From: Ciborinia camelliae
Taxonomy: Eukaryota; Ascomycota; Leotiomycetes; Helotiales; Sclerotiniaceae
Direction: 5' to 3'
Assembly (NCBI GenBank): GCA_025890175.1
Contig: JANPYM010000004.1
Location: 2,372,682 to 2,436,681 of the forward strand
Length of the DNA stretch: 64,000 nt
Positions 21,314 to 31,622 of the stretch are shown here, piece after piece. Within the stretch, counting starts at the first letter, position 1, and every line of letters starts with the position of its first letter. A program made the translations under genes and the position numbers. The notes beneath the pieces were generated by a model, which searched no databases, was not told the DNA's origin, and saw only the letters and a list, made by a program, of their open reading frames with translations.

Positions 21314-24300
21314 ATGGAGGCATTGGTAGCCCTAGGTGTGGCTGGAAATGTCGTCCAGTTTGTTGATTTCCTTCGGAAATTGTTGTCTGAAGGAAGTGAG
21401 ATAGCCGGTTCGATTGACGGAGCGACTGAACAGATAACTGAACTCGAAGATATATATGATCGCCTAAATACCTTTAACTCTACATTGCATAGAGGTGGGA
21501 TTTTTTCCAATCACACAAGTGGATCTTCTTGGGGACATATTGCTCTTCTCGACAAGAGCTACGACGCGTCTCGGGGAGCTAACATTCAGCCGCACATCAA
21601 AGCTCTGGAGGAACTTGCTACAAACTGCAATGTTCTTTGTGGGAAAATGTTAGAAATCGTGCGAAGCCTTCGATTCAAATCAAGTTCTGGTCACCCATTC
21701 AAATCCTTCATCGCTGCATTGAAGACGGCCTGGAGCAGCAAAAAGATCAAAGTTCTGGAAGAAAGTCTTGACCGATACCAAAAGATGATATCGCTTCATT
21801 TCTTACCGTTGCTAGTGTATGTTCTTCCAATCCCGCTATTAAATCCAAACTAAGTGCAAAAACTGTAGCTACCAGCAGGACTACATGCTTAGGAAAGTAG
21901 ATATGCTACGAGACGAATGCATGAGGTCGATGCTTGATCAGGGATCCAAGTTAGATGGCGTTGCTAAAAAGCTCCAAGATCTACCCGGGCTTCTCCAGTT
22001 GCATCCAGAGAGCATCTCAAACGCGCAAGACGCAGCTCCAAGTGTCTCCAAAACGCTTCGACCTCAAGTCGCCAATACTCCTTGTTTACAAAACAAATCT
22101 GACCTCAGAGAGGATTATTTTGAAGGTCTACTCGGGGCATTTGAAAACCTCACCATAGCAGAGCGTGATCTGGTACTTTTGACGAGACAGCAAGCGTTTC
22201 TAAGAACTTTGAACTACCCTTCTCGACCATTCAGACACAACGATATTTCAACTGCGCACAACAAAACTTTCCAATGGATATTAAACCCAACTCGCGATAA
22301 GAAAGACATGAAATCAAGTGATCAATCATCGTTCCTACTCAGATGGCTAAAATACGGAAACGGAACATTCTGGGTGTCTGGAAAGGCGGGATCTGGCAAA
22401 TCAACTCTGATGAAATTCGTTGTCGACTCTCACACTACGAGAACATCACTTGAAAGTTGGGCTGGGTCTAATAGACTAGTCATTGCATGTCACTACTTCT
22501 GGGCATCGGGAACACCCATGCAGAAATCCCAGCAAGGACTTCTTCGATCTTTACTTTACGATATTTGCTGCGCATGCCCGGAAATCATTTCAAGTGTTTT
22601 TCCACACGAATGGGCAACAGTCACAAATCTGAAGGATTATACTCACGAGTGGTCCAACCGCGAGTTACTTGACGCACTCCAAAGATTGGGCCAGCTTCCA
22701 GAGTCGCAAGTTCTAGTTAAATATTGCATGTTCATCGATGGCGTTGATGAATTTGACGGGGATCATTTCGAGCTGTGTCAGGTTCTCAAGGGACTATCTA
22801 TGTCACCAAACGTGAAATGCTGTCTTTCAAGCAGACCATGGAATGTCTTCGAAGATGCCTTTGGGGGAGATCAGAGTCAAAAGATTTATCTGCAAGACTT
22901 GACCAGACGAGACATTTTGAATTACGCTCATAGTCGACTGTCGGAGCATCCACGGTGGAATAAAAGGTCTTTTCCCGCTGATCAAATGAAATCAATTGTT
23001 GATGAGATAACACAGAGGGCACAAGGCGTTTTCTTATGGGCCTTTCTTGTGACAAGGTCTCTAAGAGACGGTCTTGTAAATGGTGACACGATAAGCGAAT
23101 TGCAGCAGAGGCTAAACAGCCTTCCGTCCGACTTGGAGAACCTTTTCAAGCACATGTTGGAGAAGGTTGATAGTCATTACCACCGGAAAATGGGACGAGT
23201 TTTCCGAATCGCCCTCGTCGCGAAGAAGCCCTTGCCATTGCACTTTTATCGAGTTCGAGATTATGAGGAAACTGATGAAGATTACGCATTAAACAAATCA
23301 ACAGAATTGCAAAAACCTCAACTACTACATGGCGCTGTTGAGCAATATCGTAGACGAATAAATGCACAATCAGGCGGTCTTCTTGAGATCTCGAAGGATT
23401 CTACGGTGCAATTCCTTCATCGAACAGTTCGAGACTTTCTTTTTACACGAGAAATGAATGACTATCTTTGCGAAAAGAGTGGTGGCAATTTCATGGTCAA
23501 TATTTCGGTATTGAAGGCGTTTGTATTCCTCTTCAGGTGCTGGTGGCATAATGCTATCTGGCTAATACCCTCAATTGAACCTTTTAATCCAGCCATCGAA
23601 GCGATTTTTGACGAGGAAGTACTTTTTTCTAAAAATCATAGTTCCCGCGATAAAGTCTTCTGGCAAGAATGCCTCCAGTACGCTAATGATTCTTTCCTGG
23701 AATCGTCTGAGACTGCATTGACGTATCTTGATTATATAGCAGACCTTTATAGCCTCGAACAACCCTCACTCTATGCTTTAGGCTTTGGACGAAGCCGGAT
23801 AACTAACGGCTTGTGCGTTATTGATCAGTACTACTTCACAATAGCGGTTCTCAAGGCTGGCGTAGATGAGTATTTTTTGGCCAAACTTAAGGAAACCCCA
23901 GACTTTTTCTTGGATAAGAGAACAATGCGGTGCATACCAATAGAGCATTGCATTAACCAATCTCCATGGACAGAGGGCCACGTCAACATTCTTACTAGAT
24001 ATTTAGACTGGAATCATGAGAAAGAAGTGGAAAATGGTTGGAGATCTTTAATAAAGCAGACGTGCACCCTCAACCACGCCGAGGCAGATAACAATTTCAG
24101 AAATGCGATCGAACACTCCTTCTTTCTCCGATTACTCAAGAGTGGAGCAAGTAGGACAACTCTCATAACAGATTCGGTGACACGCGAGGATTTAACGTAT
24201 ATGGCATTTATTGGTCGACCCAAAGAGACTCGCAGATATCCTTTCACAATGTTTATCAAAGCTCTACTTTACTACCAAGGCGCATTCAACCAAAAGTTTT

Positions 24301-24737
24301 CGAATGCGTGCCTTGGCGTAGTAGAAGAATTCATTGCTACGAGTCCGCAAGAAATCATACTACAGGTTGAAGAAATTGTTCGCCTTGCCAGAGCTTACCG
24401 ACGGCTTCAAAAATTCACTGCCCAAAATTCGGTACTTCATCCGGAGAAGAATAGCAGTCAGGAGAACAAAGAGTGGTTCTGGGTTCATGAAGCCGAGAAA
24501 GTGAAAATTAGAAGCCGAGAGAGCTTTATAGGGCGGCTTAGAGCTTTGGCTCCTATCGCGCAAATACTGATCACAAAGACGATTGAACTAAAAATGCAAT
24601 TGGAAATGGTGATGGAATGGTTAGAAGAACTAGTGCCTGCCATTTTAGAATTTTTCCCCGGTATATTGGGAGAGAATTTGGCAGGTCTAATTCGGTCTGA
24701 AGATAAGGGTTGCGAATTATTAACTTCCTCTAATTAA
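21314..24737 (+). CDS. STAND/NACHT-domain protein with fungal N-terminal domain (NLR-like)
   Basis: Two exons, 21314-21814 and about 21876-24737, give roughly 1120 aa. The intron has a GTGTAT donor and AACTAAG branch site; the acceptor could be one of two CAGs three bases apart. Residues 1 to about 167 (starting MEALVALGVAGNVVQFVDFL) match the helical fungal STAND N-terminal domain. The NACHT NTPase follows with Walker A GKAGSGKST (about 336-344), Walker B FIDGVDEFD (about 453-461) and a sensor-like CCLSSRPW stretch. A helical winged-helix-like region with VQFLHRTVRDFL follows. The remaining C-terminal 500 residues show no obvious ankyrin, WD40 or TPR repeats. Such proteins act in fungal non-self recognition and programmed cell death; that role is inferred from the family. 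No frameshift or stop interrupts it. Confidence 0.88.
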
Positions 24738-24844
24738 TGTGTTTGGAAGAGGTAGCGAGATGATGCCAGTGGAATTGATTCAAGGCAAAAAAGCCAAATT
24801 AGATGGGTCGTCGGATGAGGAAATATAAGCATTACTTTGTGGAG

Positions 24845-25400
24845 CGTTTGTGAACTCAAGCATCATCGGTAGCGGGTCGAGAACCCAAGAACTGGCTCCG
24901 GAAATTATCCATGAACACAACCAGGAAGACGAAAGGACTTTGTATCGGAAGTCCTCGAATCTATTGCTCTGTTTTTACCTTTGCATCGAATGCGGCTACT
25001 GTCTTATATTTGCTGGCAGAAATATCGGATACTGGTAGTAGCGTTCTGAAAATAATATACTGAGCGCCCATCTTGACAGCAACATCGGCAATGGGTTTGT
25101 CATTGGTATATTTGACCTCCACGGCATTTGGGAATAAAATCAGGTGCAGTCACGGCAAATATTGTGTGTACGCCGGTCATGTTGCCCTTGGACGACGTGG
25201 ACGTTCTCTTTGGGCTTCTTGGTTGCGTCGGTGTTGATAGCGCGGGTGATGACTCGGATCTTGTATTCTTTTTTTGGAAAGCTCTCTGTAATTGGCGCCA
25301 AAGACTGCAAGAATGCTATTCCTGGGTAGAAAGTTTCATGGTGGTGCAGATTTTTAGAAGAGTTTGTGAAGTTTGATGATAGTGCCAATTAGGCTAGACA
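24845..25400 (-). pseudogene. NmrA-like NAD(P)-binding protein, degraded copy
   Basis: Pieces of an NmrA-like/HSCARG-type Rossmann protein occur in order on the minus strand but in different frames. First comes ILAVFGA (beta-1 with the start of the glycine motif) near 25310-25330. Next is EYKIRVITRAINTD and NVHVVQG in a second frame near 25270-25200, then TGVHTIFAVTAPDF near 25190-25150 in a third. NDKPIADVAVKMGAQYIIF and YKTVAAFDAKVKTEQ follow after a further shift, and an in-frame TAG precedes IRGLPIQS. Segments between the glycine motif and the VITR block, and after VVQG, are missing, so there are at least two deletions, two frameshifts and one nonsense codon. The C-terminal substrate part is lost. 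Intact relatives bind NADP and regulate nitrogen metabolism or act as reductases. This copy cannot make a full protein. Confidence 0.75.
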
Positions 25401-26189
25401 TCTTCCACTATTGTATCATATTTGAGTACGTCATTGAGACGTACCCGAGACTTCTTGCTTTCACCCCTCGATCCTTATGTTGGAGTCTTCTGTTGCCAAG
25501 AACAGAGTAGTAGCGTGGCGCTATTCGCTTGTTCGCTTTCAAATATGATTGGCTGCTTGGTACCTCTCTTGGTCTTTTGGCGCAAAAATTTATCTACTAT
25601 ATTTTAATTACTAATCCATATAGAATAATAACAGCTTCAATTTATCGGGACTTTTCATCTTTATCTTCGTTTTCTTGCCATCACGACGGTTAATGAATAG
25701 GAGTCGTGATCATGTCTTCAGTAGTACTTGCCAATGCTTCCGTACAATGACGGGGCCTCTGGTCAGAAAGTTTCATGTTGGGGGTCGTGACTGTCGACTT
25801 CGTAGTGTGAAGGTTTCATAATGCATCATATAGAAGTCATGATAGGTCTCATCAATTTCTCAGACCGGTCACATGCCATAGGGAAATATCATATATATCC
25901 GCTAAAAGAGACTTCTTCAAGGGAGGATCATTGGTAGATTGAAATTGGGGTTATTGAAAGCCTAGCAAGTCAGACAACGCATCTTGTTTACAGAATTATT
26001 ATATGACGTGTGTTATATGCCTCTCATAATTGTTAAGATAGAGGAAGTAATTTCCAGTACAAGAGAAACCTCCCTACCGGAGGGAAAAACTCTCGACTGC
26101 AATATCACAACATAACAAACACATTCTCTGCGCATCACCTCAAACAACATCTGCCGTCAAACCACCCCTTCAATCATAGTTCGACCCCC
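25401..26189. other. Intergenic, nothing recognised
   Basis: About 790 bp of unique sequence separate the NmrA-like remnant from the 3' end of the aegerolysin gene. Open frames are short and not protein-like. Confidence 0.55.
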
Positions 26190-26691
26190 TTACCCCTTCT
26201 TAAGAATCTCCACAGTCACTGTCCCCAAACTCCCCCCACTTCTATTCCAAGGCCCAACCACTACCGCATAAGTGCCCCCAATTATATAGTCCTGCGGTTG
26301 GAAATCATTGTCCCCACGATACGGATCACTCCAGTACAATTTACAAATCTTGGTCTCTCCTTCATAGAGGGAGATCGAACCTTCCGTGCCATATAAAGCG
26401 TTAGAGCGTCCACAGGATGAGATATCGATGGCGGAGTTGGGTGGGACGATAATTCTGTTTATTTCTTCTGAGGAGATCTCGTTGTCCTTGTTTCCATTGT
26501 CGTGGAATTTCCCACTGGAGGAAGATTGAATGTTAGAAGAGTTGGCTGCGAGGGGGGATGTGATCTTACTGTTTTAAGGTTGCGCCTTGGATCTTGATAG
26601 GGGCGGTGGACATGCTGTTGATGAGATGAATAATGACGTAATCGCTATACGTATCGGGAGTATTTCCATCATGCTTATGATGAGACGACAT
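26190..26691 (-). CDS. Aegerolysin-family protein
   Basis: Two exons, 26691-26570 and 26514-26190, are joined by a 55-bp intron (GTAAGA donor, CTCCAG acceptor) and give 148 aa, the usual aegerolysin length (about 130-150). The N-terminal block YSDYVIIHLIN, the middle CGRSNALYGTEGS and the C-terminal GPWNRSGG match the family's beta-sandwich landmarks. There is no signal peptide, as is normal for aegerolysins. The family binds specific membrane lipids. Some members (ostreolysin, pleurotolysin A, Asp-hemolysin) are haemolytic or recruit a MACPF partner to form pores. The next recognised gene upstream is MACPF-like and divergently oriented, with one unrecognised gene between. A TATAAA sequence lies about 90 bp before the ATG. 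No lesion is seen. Family membership is strong; activity is unknown. Confidence 0.85.
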
Positions 26692-27480
26692 GATAGCAAG
26701 TGAATGGGTTGACTAGACAGCGATTAGTTGTGATTTTGTTAACGGGAAGAAGAAAAGACAAACTTACAAGGTTGAATTCTTTATAAAATTGATTGATTCA
26801 GAATCTGGAGTGTGTAGTTTGGTGAAGTGAGCTTGGTGAAAACGTGAAAGCTGTCGGGAAAGATGGGAAATATATATTCACAAGCAGCCAGTTATGAAAA
26901 TTTACTCGGCTTGCAAAACATAGACAGTGATTGGAGAAGTTCATGGCATATCATCTATCCCTTCCGTTTCCGGGAGGTACATATTTTGAGTCTATGGATT
27001 GCATTGATCAAAGTAGGCAGAAATATTCAATGTGACATGTCTTGGTTCGTGTATCTGTCATAAATGATACCATCAAATGGGTTCCGGTATAGTGCGAAAG
27101 GCTTCAATTTCAGCTACCATCATACTACCTTCCACCATTTCAATCACTTGACATAGATGATATAGTTCTAACTTTCTCCTTTTAGACTAAACTGCGTTAA
27201 GATTTCCATGTCGGGGCCGGATTTTCATAGAATTCACAAGTGATTCAGCTCTCCAGGTACACCATTATTGGAACTAGATTAGGTGATCGACGACGACGAT
27301 GAGATACCTCCAACCTTGTACAACCACCCCCGATTTTCCCTAATCTATCTATCTCCCAAGCAAAACTTTTATTGCATTTCATCGTTTAGAAAGTACAGTA
27401 ACATCATCCTGTCAAATTTTTGATGTAGCTAGCACCCGAAGTCACAGAAGCCCCTTTCGTCCTCAGGAAAAGATCCACAC
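26692..27480. other. Aegerolysin promoter side and unassigned sequence
   Basis: About 790 bp without a supported exon. It contains the aegerolysin TATA-like box near 26782-26787 and, on the far side, the 3' flank of the six-exon candidate gene. Confidence 0.5.
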
Positions 27481-28551
27481 TTATGATTCTTCTATGACCA
27501 ATCGATGTTCTTTTTCATAGATTGATATCAGCTCAGTCTTCAAATGTAGAGTTTCGATGCACATTCATTTTGTGTAAAATGGAAACCTGGCAGATCTTCA
27601 TAGGTTCAATTTCAGCTTGATACTGCTGCAACATCATGGTGAACAGATTTGCACTGTCTGTATAGTAATCACACTCCCCTTCCAAATATCGCGACGCAAA
27701 TCCCCCCGCATTCATACCTAATTATATCAGAAAGAACGAGTGTCACATTACAGCTAGCTGCATCATGAAGATAATGCCTTGACTTGACCCCCTACTAGCA
27801 GACCAATGCTTCTTGTGTAGTATATAGCCGTTACAAAATCCAATATAACGCTCGCATATCCGGCATATTGTGAGACTTCCACAGGAATCTAGTGCGAGCT
27901 GAGCCCTACATACTCCTCCGATTAGCGTCAACCTTCTTCCGCCCATGCATGATCGTAAAGAACCATCTATCCATACTGCAGATCTGAAAAGATGTAATAT
28001 CTGAAAATGTCTCAAATACCGCACGCATTAGTGAAATACTATAGCACTAGCTGGGGTTTTCCCCGAAGCCCAGTCTCCACAATTCCCCGTGCATATGCAT
28101 GTATCACTTAATATGTACAACCATTGAACAGATACTCGGGTAACTCACTCGAGTAACCTTGCATGTAACGTCCCAAAATACCGAATTCATTGGAGGCTTT
28201 AACCTTCTGTTGGAAATCTAAAATATTGTACTAAATACCGGTGATCTATTGATAATAATTGACGGATTGACAGCCCAGTGGGATCGGCATCGATATTATG
28301 CATTAGCATCGTTTTCATGCACGTACTAGCATCAATATCATGTACGATACACCTCAAAATGTCCCAACGGGCCGCCAAAGGCATTTTGGCTGGCGAAATG
28401 ATAGCTTGCTCATCTCTCCAGCTTGGTTTGAAAGAGTCTCGATCTTCTAAAGTTAGTGCAAAACCAGGGCGGTTTTCTACATGCAAAGTGGGCCAATCAA
28501 ATCACTTGCATAAAGGCGGTCACTGAGAATTACTGATCTCGTTTCTACCAT
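27481..28551 (-). CDS. Unrecognised six-exon candidate gene (about 154 aa)
   Basis: Six exons fit together in frame on the minus strand: 28551-28524, 28446-28327, 28217-28149, 27975-27910, 27717-27587 and 27531-27481. Intron phases are 1,1,1,1,0 and the total is 465 nt with an ATG and a TAA. The first intron ends in a CACTAACTTTAG branch-acceptor pair, and two donors are good (GTACGT, GTGAGT). Others (GTGACC, GTAGGG, GTTTCC) are weak, so junctions may be wrong. The central exons read like real protein: SWRDEQAIISPAKMPLAARW, RCIVHDID, KVKASNEFGILGRYMQGYS and GGFASRYLEGECDYYTDSAN. I recognise no domain, signal peptide or transmembrane helix. It lies between the aegerolysin and MACPF-like genes. 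It could be a decayed copy of a longer gene instead. Function is unknown. Confidence 0.4.
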
Positions 28552-29355
28552 TCACGTCTCTCGTAGAACAACACGTTCTAATATCTTTTTGCAAGAATTG
28601 GCTATCCTCGAAAGCCAAATTAGGTTATTCGGAGACTTTAATATTCAATTAATCGTCTTGACATGTCGAAATAATTTACACTTGTATCATCTCATTCTGG
28701 TTCTTGAATAACCATATCTTCACGTAGTAGTTTTGCTGCAGAAGGTCGGGTAAATTCGAAAAAGTTTGAATATTCGAGCCCAAAATTCTCCTTGTAGCAT
28801 GATGCATATTGTTAGCGGGAAATATCCTTGATACTTGGTCTGAAAAAGACTTTCTAGAGAAATTCGAGAAGATCTGAACCTGTTCGACTATAGTGTTTAG
28901 TTGAACACCAAGTAGTATCAAATTCTGTATCTCTTCTCCCCAGCAACGTTTGGCAGCATATATGATTTTTAACCTTGCCACCAAAGAAACTTCTATCATC
29001 CAATAATGAGAGGACTTTATTAACACATAGTGGTCACGTTCTGGTTCTGTTTTAGAAATCGGAGGGATGAATATGACCAAATAGTAACTCTCCCGATGTT
29101 TACACAATCATGGCGTTTATACCACTTACTGTGAAGGGCATTGATATACAGCCCGTTTATTGAAAATTCATCACAAGAGCGATCTCTCAGTCTAGTTTCG
29201 TCTATCCCATCCCAATTCTTGAATATAAGTAACATCAGAATCCCTCGATCTCTGCCCATTGCTATAACATATACATTCCTCATTTTCTTGACTACACTTT
29301 TCCCTCGCAAGCACCAATTTATACATCTACCCACTCATAAACCCCAAGAGCAACC
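28552..29355. other. Upstream region of the MACPF-like gene, with one unexplained minus-strand ORF
   Basis: A TATAAGTA sequence near 29224-29231 lies about 125 bp before the MACPF-like ATG. The minus strand is open from 29107 to 28676 (143 codons, but the frame opens on TTG). Its product has no recognisable domain and the DNA is AT-rich, so I do not call it a gene. Confidence 0.45.
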
Positions 29356-31622
29356 ATGGCTCAAAAGGTTCCTTACCAAAATGGCATGTCTCTCGGCCAA
29401 GGTTTCAACACATTCATCCAACAACGCCGTGTCAACGAAGCTGTCATCGTTACTGATCAAAAGCCTCCTGCCCCTGGCTTCACGAAGACGTATATGAGTG
29501 AGGAGGTTGAGACTTACGAGTATGCTCCTCCCTTATTCTTCTCCCGTCAGACTTTTGGTCCGGCATGCTTTGGTTGATTGGGGTAGATTGATTGATCAAA
29601 GTAGGAGATGTCTAATTTGCTGGAAAATCTAGGAAGTTAGCCACAACACTTAACATCAGCGCCGGAGCCGCCATCTCTGGATATGGTGCAAGTACCTCTG
29701 TAGATTTTGCGTATCTCAACAAGGAAGAAGTAACTCCCCTTTCTACTCCCCTCTCTTTACCTCCGTCTATGGACGATCTTGCACTATCTCACCACAAGAA
29801 GAATAAAAACTAACCCTTGCTCTTCCTCATAGTTTGAAACCAGTATGTTAACATACCAAGTGCGGGTTGAATGCGAATACCAAGCATCCACTGGTATGAA
29901 ATATACCTTCAACCCCATTGAAACAAGTGACAAACATGATAAATATGGGGATCGATTTATTTCCGGTGTGTCTTCTTCTATCCACCTCTTGTCAAATTGG
30001 ATTAAATGGGTTTTATGCTTCATGATGTATACTAATATATCCCAGATTTCATCCACGGTGGTCATTTTTATGCCCGCGTATCTATCTTCTCCGAAGATAA
30101 GTCAAGTCTGACCGAGATAAAACAAAGGTAGCCCCTTTCTCTCCATTGCTCTCCTGCCTTCTCACTCATTTTCTTTCCTTCCCCGAATCTTTCAATCTGA
30201 CCCCCCATTTAACATTCCCTCCTCATCTAGTTCCAAAACGGCCTTCACAATGTATGGCGTAACGGGCGAAGTGACCCAGGAAGTCAAAAATGCAGTTGAG
30301 AAACTCAACCGTCTCTCGACTATCCGCATCGTCATCAATGAAACCTCCGGCACATCCTCCAGGGGTATGCATATTAAAGAGACGCTAACTACCGACCTCT
30401 TGGCCGTCAAAACACTGGCCGATGCTTTTTATGCGGCGGCCAATTCCGGGGTACATAACTATATACGTTTGTGAGTCTTTACCAACGAAATATTTTGGGA
30501 GGGAGCTAATTCATTTGCCTTGTAGTGCGCTTCTGAGTCCATATACCTCACTACCCGATTTCAAGGATTACTTTCAACCACTTGATTATGTCGAGGCAGA
30601 TAAACGGGTTAGTAGCATATTCTAGACATACTACACCCATACCATGCTATTCCATTCCACGAGAAAAATATTATGCTGATAAAATATAACGCCACATAGA
30701 GCTGGGAGTTATTTGAAGATTTCATGGATTATCAGACATTCGAGAAACTAGTCAAAGATAGTAAGGTTTTCTCCATTTAATCACCTAGTCCAAAATACGA
30801 TATTCTAACGTGTGTACACAGTTCCCGCCAATAAATATGTATCCGGAGAATCCGCTCGAAGCGAGTGGGAAAAGCAAAGAGTTGACAATGTGCAAATTAT
30901 TCGTGCAAAGGTAAATCTTGCTTCGCCTCGCAGCACAAACAATCCAGATAGTTTGGCAACGTGTACTAACAAAAGTCATCATAGATTGCGACAATTACCA
31001 GGGATCCGGACGATTCTCGTACTCCAGGGACACACATGAATCCGGACACGTTCCGAGCCGACGTACTGGTAATTTATCTCCCTTTCATCCTATCTTTCCT
31101 AGGGATTCGTGTCTACAGTACTAATATGCGTCTTCTTAAATAGAAATCCGTGAAGATGGTCACGTACATTGCCCAAAGACAAGACACTCCAGATTTCAAC
31201 TGGACGGAAAGTAAGAATAATTTCCCCCACTCTCTACAACTCCAAACCGCACTAACAACCTTGCTCTCCTCACCTCAGTTGCCCAAAAGACTCTCGCCCC
31301 AGGCGCCGAAAAAATCTTCGAATTCAAAGCCTTTGATTTCGAAAACGTTCTGGGCTCAACCGTCATATCCTTTGGTAAAAAGATCCAAGGGAGCGAACAT
31401 ATGTTTATCTGTCTAATAGGTGCTCGAGCTGGGCAAGGATATTATCCCGATTGGCAAGAAGAAAGTTGTTTTTGGAGTTTTGGACATTCGGTCAAGGATT
31501 TTGCCAATCAGGTGGTGACGCTGTCGAGATTGGATGCGAAGCAATATCTTAGGGTTATGAAGGGAGATTCAAATAGCCCTGATGCTCGGCCTATGTTTGA
31601 TTTCTTTGCTGTTCATGCTTAG
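29356..31622 (+). CDS. MACPF/perforin-like protein, putative (11 exons)
   Basis: Eleven exons are in consistent phase and total 1488 nt (495 aa): 29356-29572, 29641-29729, 29833-29965, 30046-30127, 30231-30470, 30526-30607, 30700-30760, 30822-30910, 30985-31068, 31144-31210 and 31279-31622. The ATG has an excellent context (CAACCATGGC). Exon 1's donor is weak (GTTGAT, or GTCCGG 15 bases earlier). Exons 2-4 carry ISAGAAISGYGASTSVDFAY, YGDRFIS and IHGGHFYARVSIFS. This order resembles fungal MACPF/CDC-like proteins, in which a Tyr-Gly motif precedes a strand with a Gly-Gly bend. Exons 5 and 6 contain LSTIRIVI and ALLSPYTSLPDF, also familiar from that fungal group. No signal peptide is visible. 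MACPF proteins oligomerise into pores and in fungi often pair with aegerolysins. Gene structure is secure; the family call is moderate and the function inferred. Confidence 0.6.

Noticed and set aside
24850..25038. 62-aa plus-strand frame after the STAND gene
   Set aside because: It is antisense to the C-terminal remnant of the NmrA-like pseudogene, which explains its open frame and composition.
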